This document shows positions 7,208 through 16,197 of a stretch of 64,000 bases of DNA, piece after piece. How positions within the stretch are numbered: position 1 is the first letter of the stretch; each line of letters starts with the position of its first letter. This DNA comes from an uncultured Spirochaetaceae bacterium (lineage in GTDB: Bacteria > Spirochaetota > Spirochaetia > Sphaerochaetales > Sphaerochaetaceae). The notes beneath the pieces are model-generated. The model had not been told where the DNA came from, made no database searches, and worked only from the letters and a program-made list of their open reading frames with translations. The stretch covers positions 30,776 to 94,775 of the forward strand of contig CALXLV010000032.1 in the NCBI GenBank assembly GCA_944389295.1. Direction: 5' to 3'. The translations under genes and the position numbers were made by a program.

Positions 7208-7810
7208 ATGGCTGTATCAAGAAGAGACAAAGCTGATTTCTACACTCAGAAGGCACACAGGGAAGGATATCCCGCACGCTCGGTCTACAAGCTGGAGGAA
7301 ATAAACAGCGCCCACAGGCTGATAAAACCCGGAGACAGCGTGCTGGATGTGGGAGCTGCTCCCGGCTCATGGACGCTCTATACGCACAGGGAGCTGATAA
7401 AAGGAAAGGGAAAGATCGTCTCGGTAGACCTCAACCCCCTCTCACTCGACCCGGTACCGCCGACTGTAACGGAATTCACAGGAGATGCCTTCTCGAAGGA
7501 AATAAGGGCTAAGCTCGTCGAAGAGGGCCCTTATGATGCGATCATCTCGGATGCGGCCCCGATGACAACGGGAAACAGAATTGTGGACACCTCCCGCTCG
7601 GAATATCTGGCCGAACAGGTCGTATATCTTGCCGAAGAACAGCTTAAAACCCACGGCAACATGGTGATAAAGATATTCCAGGGCGGCGGAGAGCAGGAAA
7701 TCCTGAAAAAGATGAGAACGATATTCTCCAAGGCCAAGGCATTCAAGCCCAAGGCCTCAAGGGACGACTCATTCGAGATATTCCTGATAGGACTTGATAA
7801 AAAGGAGTGA
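7208..7810 (+). CDS. rlmE: 23S rRNA 2'-O-methyltransferase (RrmJ/FtsJ)
   Basis: 200 residues, standard for RlmE. The SAM-binding motif is DVGAAPGSW (47-55) and the catalytic tetrad K28 (SVYKLEE), D115 (SDAAP), K155 (VIKIFQGGG), E190 (FEIFLIG) is complete. It methylates the 2'-OH of a uridine in the A-loop of 23S rRNA on the 50S subunit (U2552 in E. coli). It stands alone downstream of the tandem small RNAs and appears to have its own promoter. Its stop lies in a hairpin shared with the end of mscS. Confidence 0.94.
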   Translation: MAVSRRDKADFYTQKAHREGYPARSVYKLEEINSAHRLIKPGDSVLDVGAAPGSWTLYTHRELIKGKGKIVSVDLNPLSLDPVPPTVTEFTGDAFSKEIRAKLVEEGPYDAIISDAAPMTTGNRIVDTSRSEYLAEQVVYLAEEQLKTHGNMVIKIFQGGGEQEILKKMRTIFSKAKAFKPKASRDDSFEIFLIGLDKKE

Positions 7811-7824
7811 ACTGCCTCACTCCT
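7798..7824 (-). terminator. Terminator at the rlmE/mscS junction
   Basis: AGGAGTGA and TCACTCCT pair around six bases and cover both stop codons. On the minus strand the stem is followed by a run of five T, so it should end the mscS transcript. On the plus strand there is no T run. Confidence 0.5.
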
Positions 7825-8692
7825 TCGCCATGCTGACGACAATCTGATTGAACGGCATATCGAGGCCGTTTGCATTCAGAGTCCTGAGAATATCGCTGTT
7901 GAAGCGCCAGTAGACATTCCAGTAATCCGAAGGAGATACCCACGGCCTGACATAGATCGAGATCGATGAGTCATTGTATGAGCCGACCTCTACAAGAGGC
8001 TCAGGCTCTCTGAGTATCTCAGGATACCCCGCGATCAGGCTCCTTATCGTCTCCTTCGCCTTCTCCAGATCATCCGAATAGCGCACCGTCACGGTCATGT
8101 CGAGCCTGCGCTTATCTATGAACGAGTAGTTCACTATTGTGCTTCCCCAGACATTCGTGTTGCTCAGCGTTATCCGCCTGTTGTCTCCCGCGGCAAGCGT
8201 TACGCACATGAGATCCATCGAGACGACGGAACCGGAGACATCTCCTATATCGACCCAGTCGCCGACGCGGAAAGGATTGTTCACCGCAAGCATGATGCCG
8301 CTGAAGAAGGAGCTTATCGACTCCTGCAGCGCGAAGCCAAGCACGACGCCTGTTATTCCAAGTCCTGCAAGTACAGGCGTCAGATCGATTCCGAAAGCTC
8401 CGAGAACCGTTATTATCGCTATGATCCAGATTATCACCGAGCATATGCGCGAAATCATCGAGGCCATCATCGGAGTGAGCTTCCCTCCCCTTGAGGAAAT
8501 ACGCCGCAGCGAATGCCTGATGATGACGGAGAGTATCTTTGCAGCGGCAATTACTATAACTGCGATTATCGCAGAGACAGCCAGGCGCGGGATATGGAAG
8601 TCCGTTGAGATACTCTGGACGACATCCCCGATCTCCACGCTCTCGTCAAACTGGGAAGCTGTATCTGAAACAGCGGCATTTAGCAGCAGCAT
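7817..8692 (-). CDS. Small-conductance mechanosensitive channel (MscS family)
   Basis: 291 residues from the ATG at 8692, which has CAGGAGGTGACA in front. Three hydrophobic helices occupy the first 130 residues; TM3 includes the pore helix LAGLGITGVVLGFALQ. Next come the beta domain segment NPFRVGDWVDIG and VVSMDLMCVTL, and the C-terminal alpha/beta vestibule. It should open under membrane tension to release solutes during osmotic downshock. It lies downstream of htpG on the same strand but has a terminator-like hairpin in between. Confidence 0.92.
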   Translation of the reverse strand: MLLLNAAVSDTASQFDESVEIGDVVQSISTDFHIPRLAVSAIIAVIVIAAAKILSVIIRHSLRRISSRGGKLTPMMASMISRICSVIIWIIAIITVLGAFGIDLTPVLAGLGITGVVLGFALQESISSFFSGIMLAVNNPFRVGDWVDIGDVSGSVVSMDLMCVTLAAGDNRRITLSNTNVWGSTIVNYSFIDKRRLDMTVTVRYSDDLEKAKETIRSLIAGYPEILREPEPLVEVGSYNDSSISIYVRPWVSPSDYWNVYWRFNSDILRTLNANGLDMPFNQIVVSMAKE

Positions 8693-8708
8693 TGTCACCT
8701 CCTGATGC

Positions 8709-8729
8709 AAAGACGGGCGGTTTCCCGTC
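8709..8729 (-). terminator. Probable terminator of htpG
   Basis: GACGGG and CCCGTC pair around six bases in the 74-base gap between htpG and mscS. On the minus strand TTTGC follows, so the U tract is short. Confidence 0.45.
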
Positions 8730-8766
8730 CGTTTCTGACTTTATCATAATCCGCTGTGCAATGCGA

Positions 8767-10641
8767 TCACGAAAGCAGCTTTGTGAGCGCAGAGGCAAAT
8801 GCCGCTGGATCGGAAGGCATCACTCCCTCCTGTATCATCGCCTGATCGAGAAGCACGGAACTCATAGTCGCGATGAAATCCTCATCATCGCTTCCCTCTA
8901 TCTTCGCGATCACAGGCGAATCCGGGTTGATCTCCAGCATCGGCTTCACATCCGGCATCTCTCCGCCCATCTGCTTCATGATGCGCTGCATCTGCATCGA
9001 AGGATCATCATCTGAGAAGATGACCGCCGCAGGAGAACCGGCAAGCCGTGTCGATATGACGACATCTTTAACTCTGTCTCCGAGCGCCTTCTTTATCTTC
9101 TCAGCAACAGGCTTCTTAGCCTCCTCCTTCGCCTTGTCCTCGTCGCTCTTGAGATCATCGAGGGCGCCTGCCTTGTTTATGGCCTTGAGAGGAGTCTTGT
9201 CGTACTCGCCTACAGTGGAGATGACGATATCATCGATATCATCGCCCATGATCAGAACCTCATACCCCTTCTCGCGGTATGCGGCGACCAGAGGAGAGGT
9301 TCTGAGAACATCCTCCTTGCCTCCGGAGATGTAGTATATGGCCTTCTGCCCTTCCTTCATCCTCGACTTGTAGTCCTTGAGGGAGACATAGCCGTCCTCC
9401 GTACTGCTTTTATAGCGTACGAGCTCGAGGAGAGTCTCGCGGTTCGCATAATCCGAGTAGAGGCCTTCCTTGAGCGGCCTGTTGTACTCTGCGATGAACT
9501 TCGCATAGAGCTCGGGATTGTTCTCCGCAATCTTCTTGAACTCACCAAGCAGCTTCTTCACCGAGGCGTTCCTGATGGACACCATCACCCTGTTCTCCTG
9601 CAGTATCTCCCTTGAGACATTGAGGGGAAGATCCTCGCTGTCGATGATGCCGCGCACGAATCTCAGGTATGAAGGAAGAAGATCCTTATCGTCATCTGTG
9701 ATGTAGACCCTCTTCACATAGAGCTTCACGCCGGGGCGGTAGTCCGCATAGTACATATCGAAAGGCGCCTTGGCAGGGATGTAGAAGAGCGTCGTGTACT
9801 CAGTCGTTCCCTCAGCCTGCGTATGTATGTAGAAGAGCGGATCATCGCTGTCATAAAATGTGTTCTTGTAGAACTCCTTGTATTCCTCGTCCTTTATCGA
9901 GGACTTAGGTCTCTTCCACAGAGCCGATGCCGAGTTGATCTGCTCGATCTTGTGCTCCGTAGTCTTGAGGGCATTGCCCTTCTCATCCTTCTTCTCGTTG
10001 TCGTAATGTACCTGGTCATACTCGAGGAAGATCGGATATGCGATGTTGTCGGAATACTTCTTTATAAGAGTCTCAAGCTCCCAGCGGTTCGCGTACTGCT
10101 CTCCCTCCTCGTTGAGAGTGAGGATGATCGTGGAACCCTGGCTGCCGCGCTCAGCCTCCTCAATGGAGTATGAGCTCTCGCCGTCGGACTCCCACTTCCA
10201 CGCCTTCTCCTCGCCTGCCTTTCTCGATATCACGGTGATGTGCTTTGCGACCATGAAAGCCGAATAGAAACCGACGCCGAACTGTCCGATGAGATTTGAG
10301 TCCTTCTTCTGCTCGTCGGTCAGCGATGCGAGGAACTTTCTCGTTCCCGATGATGCGATCGTGCCGAGGTTGTTGTTCAGGTCATCCTCGTTCATGCCGA
10401 TGCCGTTGTCTTTTATCGTGAGGGTCCTCGTCCCCTCCTCCGTGAAGCTGATATCGATTCTCGGCTCAAAGGAAAAGCCTTTCAGCTTCTCGTCCGCAAG
10501 CGAGAGGTATTTCAGCTTGTCGATCGCATCGGATGCGTTGGATATGAGCTCGCGAAGGAAGATCTCCTTGTTTGAATAAAGCGAATGGATTATCAGGTGG
10601 AGGAGATCCGCCACCTCTGTCTTGAATTTTCTGTTTGACAT
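8767..10641 (-). CDS. htpG: Chaperone HtpG (Hsp90)
   Basis: 624 residues from the ATG at 10641, which has GGGAGG in front. The GHKL ATPase domain shows ELISNASDAIDKL, DNGIGM, GTIASSGT and GQFGVGFYSAFM. The middle domain (LPLNVSREILQE) and a C-terminal dimerisation domain follow. It refolds or holds client proteins in the cytosol with ATP. No CIRCE element or other known heat-shock operator is visible upstream. The gene diverges from a ROK regulator 88 bases away. Confidence 0.97.
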   Translation of the reverse strand: MSNRKFKTEVADLLHLIIHSLYSNKEIFLRELISNASDAIDKLKYLSLADEKLKGFSFEPRIDISFTEEGTRTLTIKDNGIGMNEDDLNNNLGTIASSGTRKFLASLTDEQKKDSNLIGQFGVGFYSAFMVAKHITVISRKAGEEKAWKWESDGESSYSIEEAERGSQGSTIILTLNEEGEQYANRWELETLIKKYSDNIAYPIFLEYDQVHYDNEKKDEKGNALKTTEHKIEQINSASALWKRPKSSIKDEEYKEFYKNTFYDSDDPLFYIHTQAEGTTEYTTLFYIPAKAPFDMYYADYRPGVKLYVKRVYITDDDKDLLPSYLRFVRGIIDSEDLPLNVSREILQENRVMVSIRNASVKKLLGEFKKIAENNPELYAKFIAEYNRPLKEGLYSDYANRETLLELVRYKSSTEDGYVSLKDYKSRMKEGQKAIYYISGGKEDVLRTSPLVAAYREKGYEVLIMGDDIDDIVISTVGEYDKTPLKAINKAGALDDLKSDEDKAKEEAKKPVAEKIKKALGDRVKDVVISTRLAGSPAAVIFSDDDPSMQMQRIMKQMGGEMPDVKPMLEINPDSPVIAKIEGSDDEDFIATMSSVLLDQAMIQEGVMPSDPAAFASALTKLLS

Positions 10642-10694
10642 CTCTTTCCTCCCGGAAGATTCACCAGAGGAGAAGATACTAACGGAAAAGACAA

Positions 10695-10723
10695 TCGGCA
10701 ACAGCGCCGGAATCGATTACAAT
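10695..10723 (+). promoter_or_regulatory. Putative promoter of the ROK gene, leaderless geometry
   Basis: TCGGCA (10695-10700), 17 bases, TACAAT (10718-10723), six bases, then ATG at 10730 with no Shine-Dalgarno. Confidence 0.42.
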
Positions 10724-10729
10724 TCATCT

Positions 10730-11791
10730 ATGGATTTTTCCAGACCGGACAACGCAAGAACGATAAACAGGCTGAAAGTGCTGTCCGTCCTGAGAAAGGG
10801 AAGCTCATCGAGAGCGGAACTCTCAAGGACGCTCGGCATAAACAAAGTCTCGGTGGGAGAGATAATCTCCTCGCTGATAAAAGACGGACTCATAACTGAG
10901 GGAGAGAAGGACTTCTCCGCTCCCGGACGCCCTGCGACGAAGATATCGGTGGAAAAGGATGCCGGACGCGTATTCGCCTTCGAGGTGAAACCCCGCTCCG
11001 TCTCAGTCTCAGTCTCCGACCTGACGGGAAGGATACTGAGATTCGAGCAGATACCGAAAACGGGAGAAGAGTGGAAGGAGAACACAGCAAAAGCCGTCGA
11101 GAGGATGAAGGGAGACGGCAGGGCCAGGATATACGGAAGCGCACTCGTCTCTGTCTCAGACGATATTCCCTCCGCAATCCCGGAACCTGTGATCCGCATA
11201 CCGCCTGCCATAGCGGAGGCCGCCGCCGAGGAGGCGAAGCTGGGGCCGCTGGAGGGAATGCTCTTTCTCTCGTGGTCGTACTCGCTTGATGCGGCCGTCC
11301 GCAAGGGCGACCTCATCCCTCTTCCCCACTTTCCGCATATGAGAGTGCAGAGGGAAGGTGCGTGCAGATGCGGAGGCAGGGGATGCCTCGAGGCTGCGGC
11401 AGGAGGAAGTGCGCTTGCCGAGAAAACCGGAATTCCGACGATAAGGGAACTTGTCAGGAAGGGAGCTGAGTCGGATGCGGTGAAAGGCGCGATTAAATCC
11501 CTTGCGATGGCGCTCTCCGAGGCGGTGCAGGCGCTCTCTGCATCATCTGTGATGCTCACAGGAGAGATGTCTGCGCTCCCAGACTCCTCGTACGCGTACC
11601 TGCAGTCTCTTCTTCTGCAGATGCTTCCGCCGGACAGGCAGGATGTGACAGTTTACAGGGCGACAGCGGGAGATAAAGGAGCAAGGGAAGGCGCTGCGGC
11701 AATCGCTCTGGATGCCTTCTTCTACAGCCGTCCTCTCCTTGACAGGCTTGCGGCTATCGAGAACCTTTCCTCCCTGACGAGCGGAAGATGA
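10730..11791 (+). CDS. ROK family transcriptional regulator
   Basis: 353 residues. An N-terminal MarR-like winged helix (RAELSRTLGINKVSVGEIIS) and wing precede a ROK sugar-kinase-like domain. The zinc motif CRCGGRGCLEAAAGG is present. It is probably a sugar-responsive repressor; the kinase-like half looks poorly conserved. The start at 10730 gives a compact N-terminus, and the longer open frame upstream overlaps htpG. The 3' end overlaps the convergent lipoprotein gene by 38 bases. Targets are unknown. Confidence 0.85.
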   Translation: MDFSRPDNARTINRLKVLSVLRKGSSSRAELSRTLGINKVSVGEIISSLIKDGLITEGEKDFSAPGRPATKISVEKDAGRVFAFEVKPRSVSVSVSDLTGRILRFEQIPKTGEEWKENTAKAVERMKGDGRARIYGSALVSVSDDIPSAIPEPVIRIPPAIAEAAAEEAKLGPLEGMLFLSWSYSLDAAVRKGDLIPLPHFPHMRVQREGACRCGGRGCLEAAAGGSALAEKTGIPTIRELVRKGAESDAVKGAIKSLAMALSEAVQALSASSVMLTGEMSALPDSSYAYLQSLLLQMLPPDRQDVTVYRATAGDKGAREGAAAIALDAFFYSRPLLDRLAAIENLSSLTSGR

Positions 11792-12515
11792 AATAAGTGA
11801 ACACAAGCACAAGATAGGCAAGCCACAGCAGCGAGGGGCCGAGGAGAAGATACGAGACTGCGGCAGGAACCGCCGCGAACAGGAGAGCCGCAGCCGCCGA
11901 CACAGGACGCGGAAGCGGAATGCGTGATGCGTTCCTTATCGCCGTGGCGACTGTGAAAAGGACTATATCTATCGCAAAGACTGCCATGAGAATCATCATC
12001 CACGGCCTCATCTGGCTGTCCATTATTCTCTCGGAATCCGAAGTCTCCGGAGCCTCACCTCCATGATTGACCACAAACGGACGCGGAGCTTCCTCCGCCT
12101 TGCTTTCCGCTGCAGGCGTGTCGAAAGTTATTACACTCTCAACATCAGGGGAAGAGACCTGCTGTTCAGGAATATCCGCACTCTCTTCCGGGATGGGAAT
12201 CTCCGGAGTTTCCTCTGCTGCAGTCTCAATGACAGGCTCCGGAATTTCAGTCTCCGCGGCAGCAGTCTCTGCGACTGCGGGTATTTCAGCAGGTATTTCC
12301 TCTGCGGCAGCCGCAGGCTCCTCCGGCTTTCTCACAACAGGAACGACAATCTCCGGCTGCGGGATATCGCTGCCCTTCTTCTCGGCAGATGAATCGCCGG
12401 CAAGCGCCTCGATGAGAGCAGCTCTCCTGTCCTGAGGCTGGAAAACATTTCCTCCTGTCGAAGCGCAGGAGGATAGCAGTACAATGATAGCAAGAATTAT
12501 CCAGAGCTTTCTCAT
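11754..12515 (-). CDS. Lipoprotein with acidic Pro/Glu/Ala-rich spacer and C-terminal membrane helices
   Basis: About 253 residues from MRKLWIILAIIVLLSSCAS, a clear lipobox (LSSC); a GTG three codons earlier is the alternative start. Residues about 45-150 are low-complexity, rich in Glu, Pro and Ala. Three hydrophobic segments follow (MMILMAVFAIDIVLF, AAALLFAAVPAAVSYLLL, LLWLAYLVLVFTYFIF). The lipid anchor and the transmembrane bundle would place the spacer outside the inner membrane. I recognise no family. Confidence 0.75.
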   Translation of the reverse strand: MRKLWIILAIIVLLSSCASTGGNVFQPQDRRAALIEALAGDSSAEKKGSDIPQPEIVVPVVRKPEEPAAAAEEIPAEIPAVAETAAAETEIPEPVIETAAEETPEIPIPEESADIPEQQVSSPDVESVITFDTPAAESKAEEAPRPFVVNHGGEAPETSDSERIMDSQMRPWMMILMAVFAIDIVLFTVATAIRNASRIPLPRPVSAAAALLFAAVPAAVSYLLLGPSLLWLAYLVLVFTYFIFRSSGRKGSR

Positions 12516-12603
12516 CGGTTTCACTTTTATCTACCAGAAAAGATGAAGAACCTGCAAGCATTCTCCTCTGAATACTTCCAATCTACACAGAGAGCGGCAG
12601 TCC

Positions 12604-13557
12604 TCACTTTCTGACAAGCTGATAGGTCGTCATGCTCTCGAAAGTTTTTCCCGGCTCCGTATATGCGCCAGGGTACTCCGGATGGTTCGGGAAATCTGGG
12701 AAGAACTCCGTTTCCATCGCAACTCCTGAGAACGGCACTATCATCCTGCCGCCCTTTCCCGGAACCGGGGAAGAGAGCGAGATGCCTGTGTATATCTGTA
12801 TTGCCGGGAGATCGGTGACTACGGAGAGCCTGTACTCATCATTCTCAAGAACAGCTTTTCTCTCCCTTCCGAACACGAAGCATGTGTCGTATTCCCCGTT
12901 TCTTCTTTTTCCGATGATCTCTCCCGTGCGGAAATCGAAGTCAGTCGATGAAACGGATGCCCTTCCAGCCGGTATCAGATCGGGAGTGGTCTCAAGGTAC
13001 TCCGGACAAGAGAGCGTCAGCATATGATTCCTGACATCCCCCGCCCCGTCCAGATTAAAATAGGCGTGGTTGGTCATGTTTACAGGACACCGCTCATCGC
13101 TTGAAAGGCGGTAGAGAATGGACAGCCTTCCGTCCGGCGTCAGCGTATATACAACCTCAGCATGGTGGTTTCCGGGAAAACCTCCGCCCTCCCTGGACTC
13201 AAGCGAGAGCTGCACGCTGCTGTCCTCAGCAGAGTCTATCTTCCAGAAAGCCGAACCGAAATTCCTGCTTCCGGAATGGAGGCTGTTCTCTCCGTCGTTC
13301 TTCTCCAGCGTACAGCGTCTGCCGTCCATCATGAAAGATGCTCCCGCTATCCTGTTCGCGAACGGACCTATCACCTCGCTCATATACCCGTCCCCCGCAA
13401 GATACGGCGTATAGCTGTCGTAGCCGACGACGATATCCCTGCCGCCTATCGAGAACGAATGAAGCACCGCGCCGAATGTGTATATGCCTGCGCTGTAATC
13501 CCCTGCCGAGAGGATTATCTCCGAAACCCTGCTGTCTATCTTCCTGACATCTGCCAT
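12604..13557 (-). CDS. Aldose 1-epimerase (GalM-like)
   Basis: 317 residues with the family's beta-sandwich motifs: NRIAGASFMMDGR near the N-terminus, the catalytic-histidine segment NHAYFNLDGAG, and a C-terminal METEFFPDFPNHPEYPGA containing the expected acidic catalytic residue. It interconverts alpha and beta anomers of aldoses. GAGGTGATCAA precedes the ATG. It appears monocistronic; no galactose pathway genes are adjacent. Confidence 0.88.
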   Translation of the reverse strand: MADVRKIDSRVSEIILSAGDYSAGIYTFGAVLHSFSIGGRDIVVGYDSYTPYLAGDGYMSEVIGPFANRIAGASFMMDGRRCTLEKNDGENSLHSGSRNFGSAFWKIDSAEDSSVQLSLESREGGGFPGNHHAEVVYTLTPDGRLSILYRLSSDERCPVNMTNHAYFNLDGAGDVRNHMLTLSCPEYLETTPDLIPAGRASVSSTDFDFRTGEIIGKRRNGEYDTCFVFGRERKAVLENDEYRLSVVTDLPAIQIYTGISLSSPVPGKGGRMIVPFSGVAMETEFFPDFPNHPEYPGAYTEPGKTFESMTTYQLVRK

Positions 13558-13787
13558 TTGATCACCTCGCCATGATTATAGCGTCATACACCGCTCCCGT
13601 GGGGATGTGATGAGGAAATTCTGCTCAGAGGAAATAATTCATGATTTCAGAAGTCACGGCTGAGGAGAAAATCCGCCGCATGGACTATCTTCACGCCATT
13701 GATGTTTCCTGCAGCAAACTAAATATATCTGCACTAACTCCCCGGACAACCATATTATTTCTCTCCATGTTTTTACTGAATTAACCC

Positions 13788-13856
13788 AAAAACTTCAGCA
13801 ATTCCGACAGTTTTTACACGCTGGACGTAAAAACTATGAGAAAAAACAAAGTTTTT
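13788..13856. repeat. Alternating AAAAACT / AGTTTTT inverted repeats
   Basis: Within the 646-base gap 13558-14203, AAAAACT (13788-13794) is followed by a perfect hairpin AGTTTTTAC/GTAAAAACT (13809-13817 and 13827-13835) and then AAAGTTTTT (13848-13856). Several mutually exclusive stems are possible. The function is unknown. The gap's left half otherwise shows nothing I can name. Confidence 0.4.
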
Positions 13857-14028
13857 CGGTTAAATCCGTAAAAAGTTAAAATCCCCTGACGGAAAAAGAG
13901 GCACATATCGGGAAAGCTGCAGGAAACAGCAGTTATTAAGATGGGAAGATAAAAAAATGCAGTTCAATCTCAGCTCACAGAATGGAGGTTTCCTGCCGCA
14001 TGAGCAGCAAAAACGAATTCAAAATGGC

Positions 14029-14057
14029 AAAAAATCACCGCTGGAGCAAACCAGCGG
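14029..14057 (-). terminator. Intrinsic terminator, minus strand
   Basis: CCGCTGG (14038-14044) and CCAGCGG (14051-14057) pair; on the minus strand TGATTTTTT follows. It would end transcripts running past the hydrolase gene, which stops at 14204. On the plus strand the same hairpin is followed by CAAACCTCCTTG, another anti-Shine-Dalgarno-like stretch. Confidence 0.55.
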
Positions 14058-14084
14058 CAAACCTCCTTGTTCCCACTTTTCATC

Positions 14085-14157
14085 ATGAGACGTATCAAGG
14101 AGCCTGCTGGGTCTATCAGAACTCCCCTCTACACTGATGATTGTCTCATGGTTTTTT
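14085..14157 (+). terminator. Possible plus-strand terminator or structured RNA end
   Basis: ATGAGAC (14085-14091) can pair with GTCTCAT (14143-14149), enclosing further short complementary blocks (ATCA/TGAT, GGAG/CTCC). GG and six T follow. This would close a plus-strand RNA with ACCTCCTT at about 14061. The long loop makes the call uncertain. Confidence 0.35.
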
Positions 14158-14203
14158 GCAGAAAGCAAATGTTTTTTTCACATCCTGCGGTAATTTTTCA
14201 CGA

Positions 14204-14782
14204 TTATTTAACACAGAACGTATCTCCAGACCCGGATGCGGGGGAAAGATACTCATCTGTCTCCATCAGGCAGCCGTGGAGAGGCGTGAAGTATGAGACT
14301 ATGGCGGCAGTCTCCGCCTCTGATTTATCAGTAAGCCCCGACACGCCGTCCTTTATATATATGAAAGGAACACCGGCATCCACTGCAGAGATCAGCGTTG
14401 AGAGTACGCAGCACTCTGCGACCACCCCGGTGATGAGGAGCCTTCCGCACCTTGAAGCCTTTTCCCTGACTTCCGGAATGGAGAATGATGAGTAGACGCT
14501 CTTTGAATAGAGAGGATGGCTGCTCAGATAAGGCGTCAGCTCATCCATCATCGCACCGAGATACGGGTCGGCATCGATTTCCCTGTTCACACGGCAGTAT
14601 TCCTTCCAGACGCCCTCAGGATTCTGTGGGGAATCAAAACGGGTGAACACCGCATCGATGCCCGAGTCCAGGAGCTTCTTTATATTCTCCAGGGCGCGTT
14701 CGGTATGGGCGCATCCCCACGCCTCTCCTTCCCTGTAAACATTCTGCATATCAATAACCAGAAGCAGATCTTTCCTTTCCAT
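14204..14782 (-). CDS. Cysteine hydrolase of the isochorismatase/nicotinamidase family
   Basis: 192 residues. The catalytic triad is visible: Asp in VIDMQNVY near residue 10, Lys in LYSKSVYSSF, and Cys in TGVVAECCVLST with the usual cis-peptide context. It hydrolyses an amide, urea-like or enol-ether bond; the substrate is unknown (nicotinamide, ureide and N-carbamoyl compounds are family options). A TAGAAT lies six bases before the ATG and there is no Shine-Dalgarno, so the mRNA may be leaderless. It diverges from udp, which may hint at nucleobase metabolism. Confidence 0.88.
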   Translation of the reverse strand: MERKDLLLVIDMQNVYREGEAWGCAHTERALENIKKLLDSGIDAVFTRFDSPQNPEGVWKEYCRVNREIDADPYLGAMMDELTPYLSSHPLYSKSVYSSFSIPEVREKASRCGRLLITGVVAECCVLSTLISAVDAGVPFIYIKDGVSGLTDKSEAETAAIVSYFTPLHGCLMETDEYLSPASGSGDTFCVK

Positions 14783-14840
14783 GGCGATATTCTATCATCA
14801 ATGAGCTCTTCTGATGCTAAAATGGCATGGAGGTGAAACT

Positions 14841-15599
14841 ATGAAGATGCCGCATATACAGCTTCCCGATGATCTGGGCGTGAGCTATGCAGTAATGCCC
14901 GGAGACCCCGCCAGGGCGGAACGCGCCGCCGAGCTGCTTGATGAGAAAACCGACTGGGGCATGGCAAGGGAGTACAGGAGCATCTCCGGCACATACAAAG
15001 GAACGAAGGTCCTTGTGATCTCCACAGGAATGGGAGGCCCCTCCGCAGCGATAGCGGCCGAGGAACTGGGAAGAATCGGCGTCACGGCTATGATAAGGAT
15101 AGGAAGCTCGGGAGCGCTTAAGCCGTTCATGGCTCCGGGAGTGCTCGCCATAGTCACAGGAGCGATCAGAGATGACGGCACGAGCCGCGGCTACATCGAT
15201 CTCGCCTACCCCGCCATCGCAGACTACGATTTGACAGGAATCATTAGGAAAAAGGCGGAGGAACTCTCGATGCCGTTTCACATGGGAATATGCCGCAGCC
15301 ACGACACGATGTACAGCGACAGGAATCCTGAGCTCTACAGGAAGTGGGCCGCGACGCCCGCGATCGCATCCGACATGGAGACGGCGACGCTGCTGACTGT
15401 TGCATCTCTGAGGGGAATCAGGGCAGCATCAATACTGAACACGGTCTCGGCCTTCCAGAGCGATGTGCCCTCTTCCGTCGGCAGATATGCCGATGAAGAG
15501 GCTTCGAGGATGGAAGGAGAAAGGAACGAGATACTTCTGGCTCTGGAGAGCATCCATGAGCTTGACAGGAAGGGAAAGGAGGAAGGAAATGTCCGCTAA
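14841..15599 (+). CDS. udp: Uridine phosphorylase
   Basis: 252 residues from the ATG at 14841, with GGAGGTGAAACT before it. Nucleoside phosphorylase family motifs: MPGDPARAERAAELLD (phosphate site), ISTGMGGPSAAIAAEEL, MIRIGSSGAL, and SDMETATLLTVASLRG carrying the ribose/base-binding Met-Glu. It splits uridine with phosphate into uracil and ribose-1-phosphate. The next gene, an ECF S component, overlaps its end by 11 bases, so uptake of a nucleoside-related compound is the simplest reading of the operon. Confidence 0.9.
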   Translation: MKMPHIQLPDDLGVSYAVMPGDPARAERAAELLDEKTDWGMAREYRSISGTYKGTKVLVISTGMGGPSAAIAAEELGRIGVTAMIRIGSSGALKPFMAPGVLAIVTGAIRDDGTSRGYIDLAYPAIADYDLTGIIRKKAEELSMPFHMGICRSHDTMYSDRNPELYRKWAATPAIASDMETATLLTVASLRGIRAASILNTVSAFQSDVPSSVGRYADEEASRMEGERNEILLALESIHELDRKGKEEGNVR

Positions 15600-16194
15600 A
15601 GATGTATTCAGGACAAGATTCGATGCCGCCTCGATAGTGCTCATACCGGCATGCATAGGCATCAACTACATCGGAAAGCTCTTTGCATCGGTGCTCAAGC
15701 TCCCGCTCTGGCTCGACTCGATCGGGACCTGCATAGGCGCATGTCTGGGAGGCCCTGTGATCGGAGGAATCTGCGGAGCTGCCAACAACCTCATCTACGG
15801 ACTCACCACCGGCGACTCGATCACGCTCGTCTATGCGCTGACAAGTCTCTTCATCGGTTTCTTCGTCGGCATAATGGCCAGGACAGGATTCATGAAGAGT
15901 TTCCCGCGCGCGCTGGTGACAGCCTGTGTGGCAGGAGCCGTCGCGATCGTGATCTCAACTCCGCTCAACATCATTTTCTGGGCCGGAACGACTGGAAACG
16001 TATGGGGAGATGCGGCATTCGCGGCAACACAGGCGATGGGCATGCCTCTTGTGCTCTCCTCCCTTGTGGACGAGATCATCGTTGACATCCCGGACAAGAT
16101 CATCACGCTCATCATCGTATTCGTGATCCTGAAAGCTCTCCCGGAGAAGCTGACGGCGCTCTACGATGCCTCTGACAAGGTGGAAAGGCTGTAG
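15589..16194 (+). CDS. ECF transporter substrate-binding (S) membrane component
   Basis: 201 residues from the ATG at 15589 (GGAGGAA upstream). About five to six hydrophobic helices with small-residue-rich stretches, for example LDSIGTCIGACLGGPVIGGICGAANNLIYG. It sits immediately before ecfT and a double ecfA, a dedicated (group I) ECF arrangement. The substrate is not identifiable from motifs; the overlap with udp suggests a pyrimidine nucleoside or related compound (inference). Confidence 0.8.
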   Translation: MSAKDVFRTRFDAASIVLIPACIGINYIGKLFASVLKLPLWLDSIGTCIGACLGGPVIGGICGAANNLIYGLTTGDSITLVYALTSLFIGFFVGIMARTGFMKSFPRALVTACVAGAVAIVISTPLNIIFWAGTTGNVWGDAAFAATQAMGMPLVLSSLVDEIIVDIPDKIITLIIVFVILKALPEKLTALYDASDKVERL

Positions 16195-16197
16195 TCA

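Noticed and set aside
10642..10729. CIRCE or other heat-shock operator before htpG.
   Set aside because: No TTAGCACTC-type inverted repeat is present.
10717..11559. Long antisense frames opposite the ROK gene, uxaC, the AraC hybrid and others.
   Set aside because: They mirror well-supported genes, lack ribosome-binding sites, and arise from codon bias in the opposite frame.
13788..13856. CRISPR or tracrRNA-like repeats.
   Set aside because: Stems are short, there is no spaced repeat unit and no cas gene in the window.
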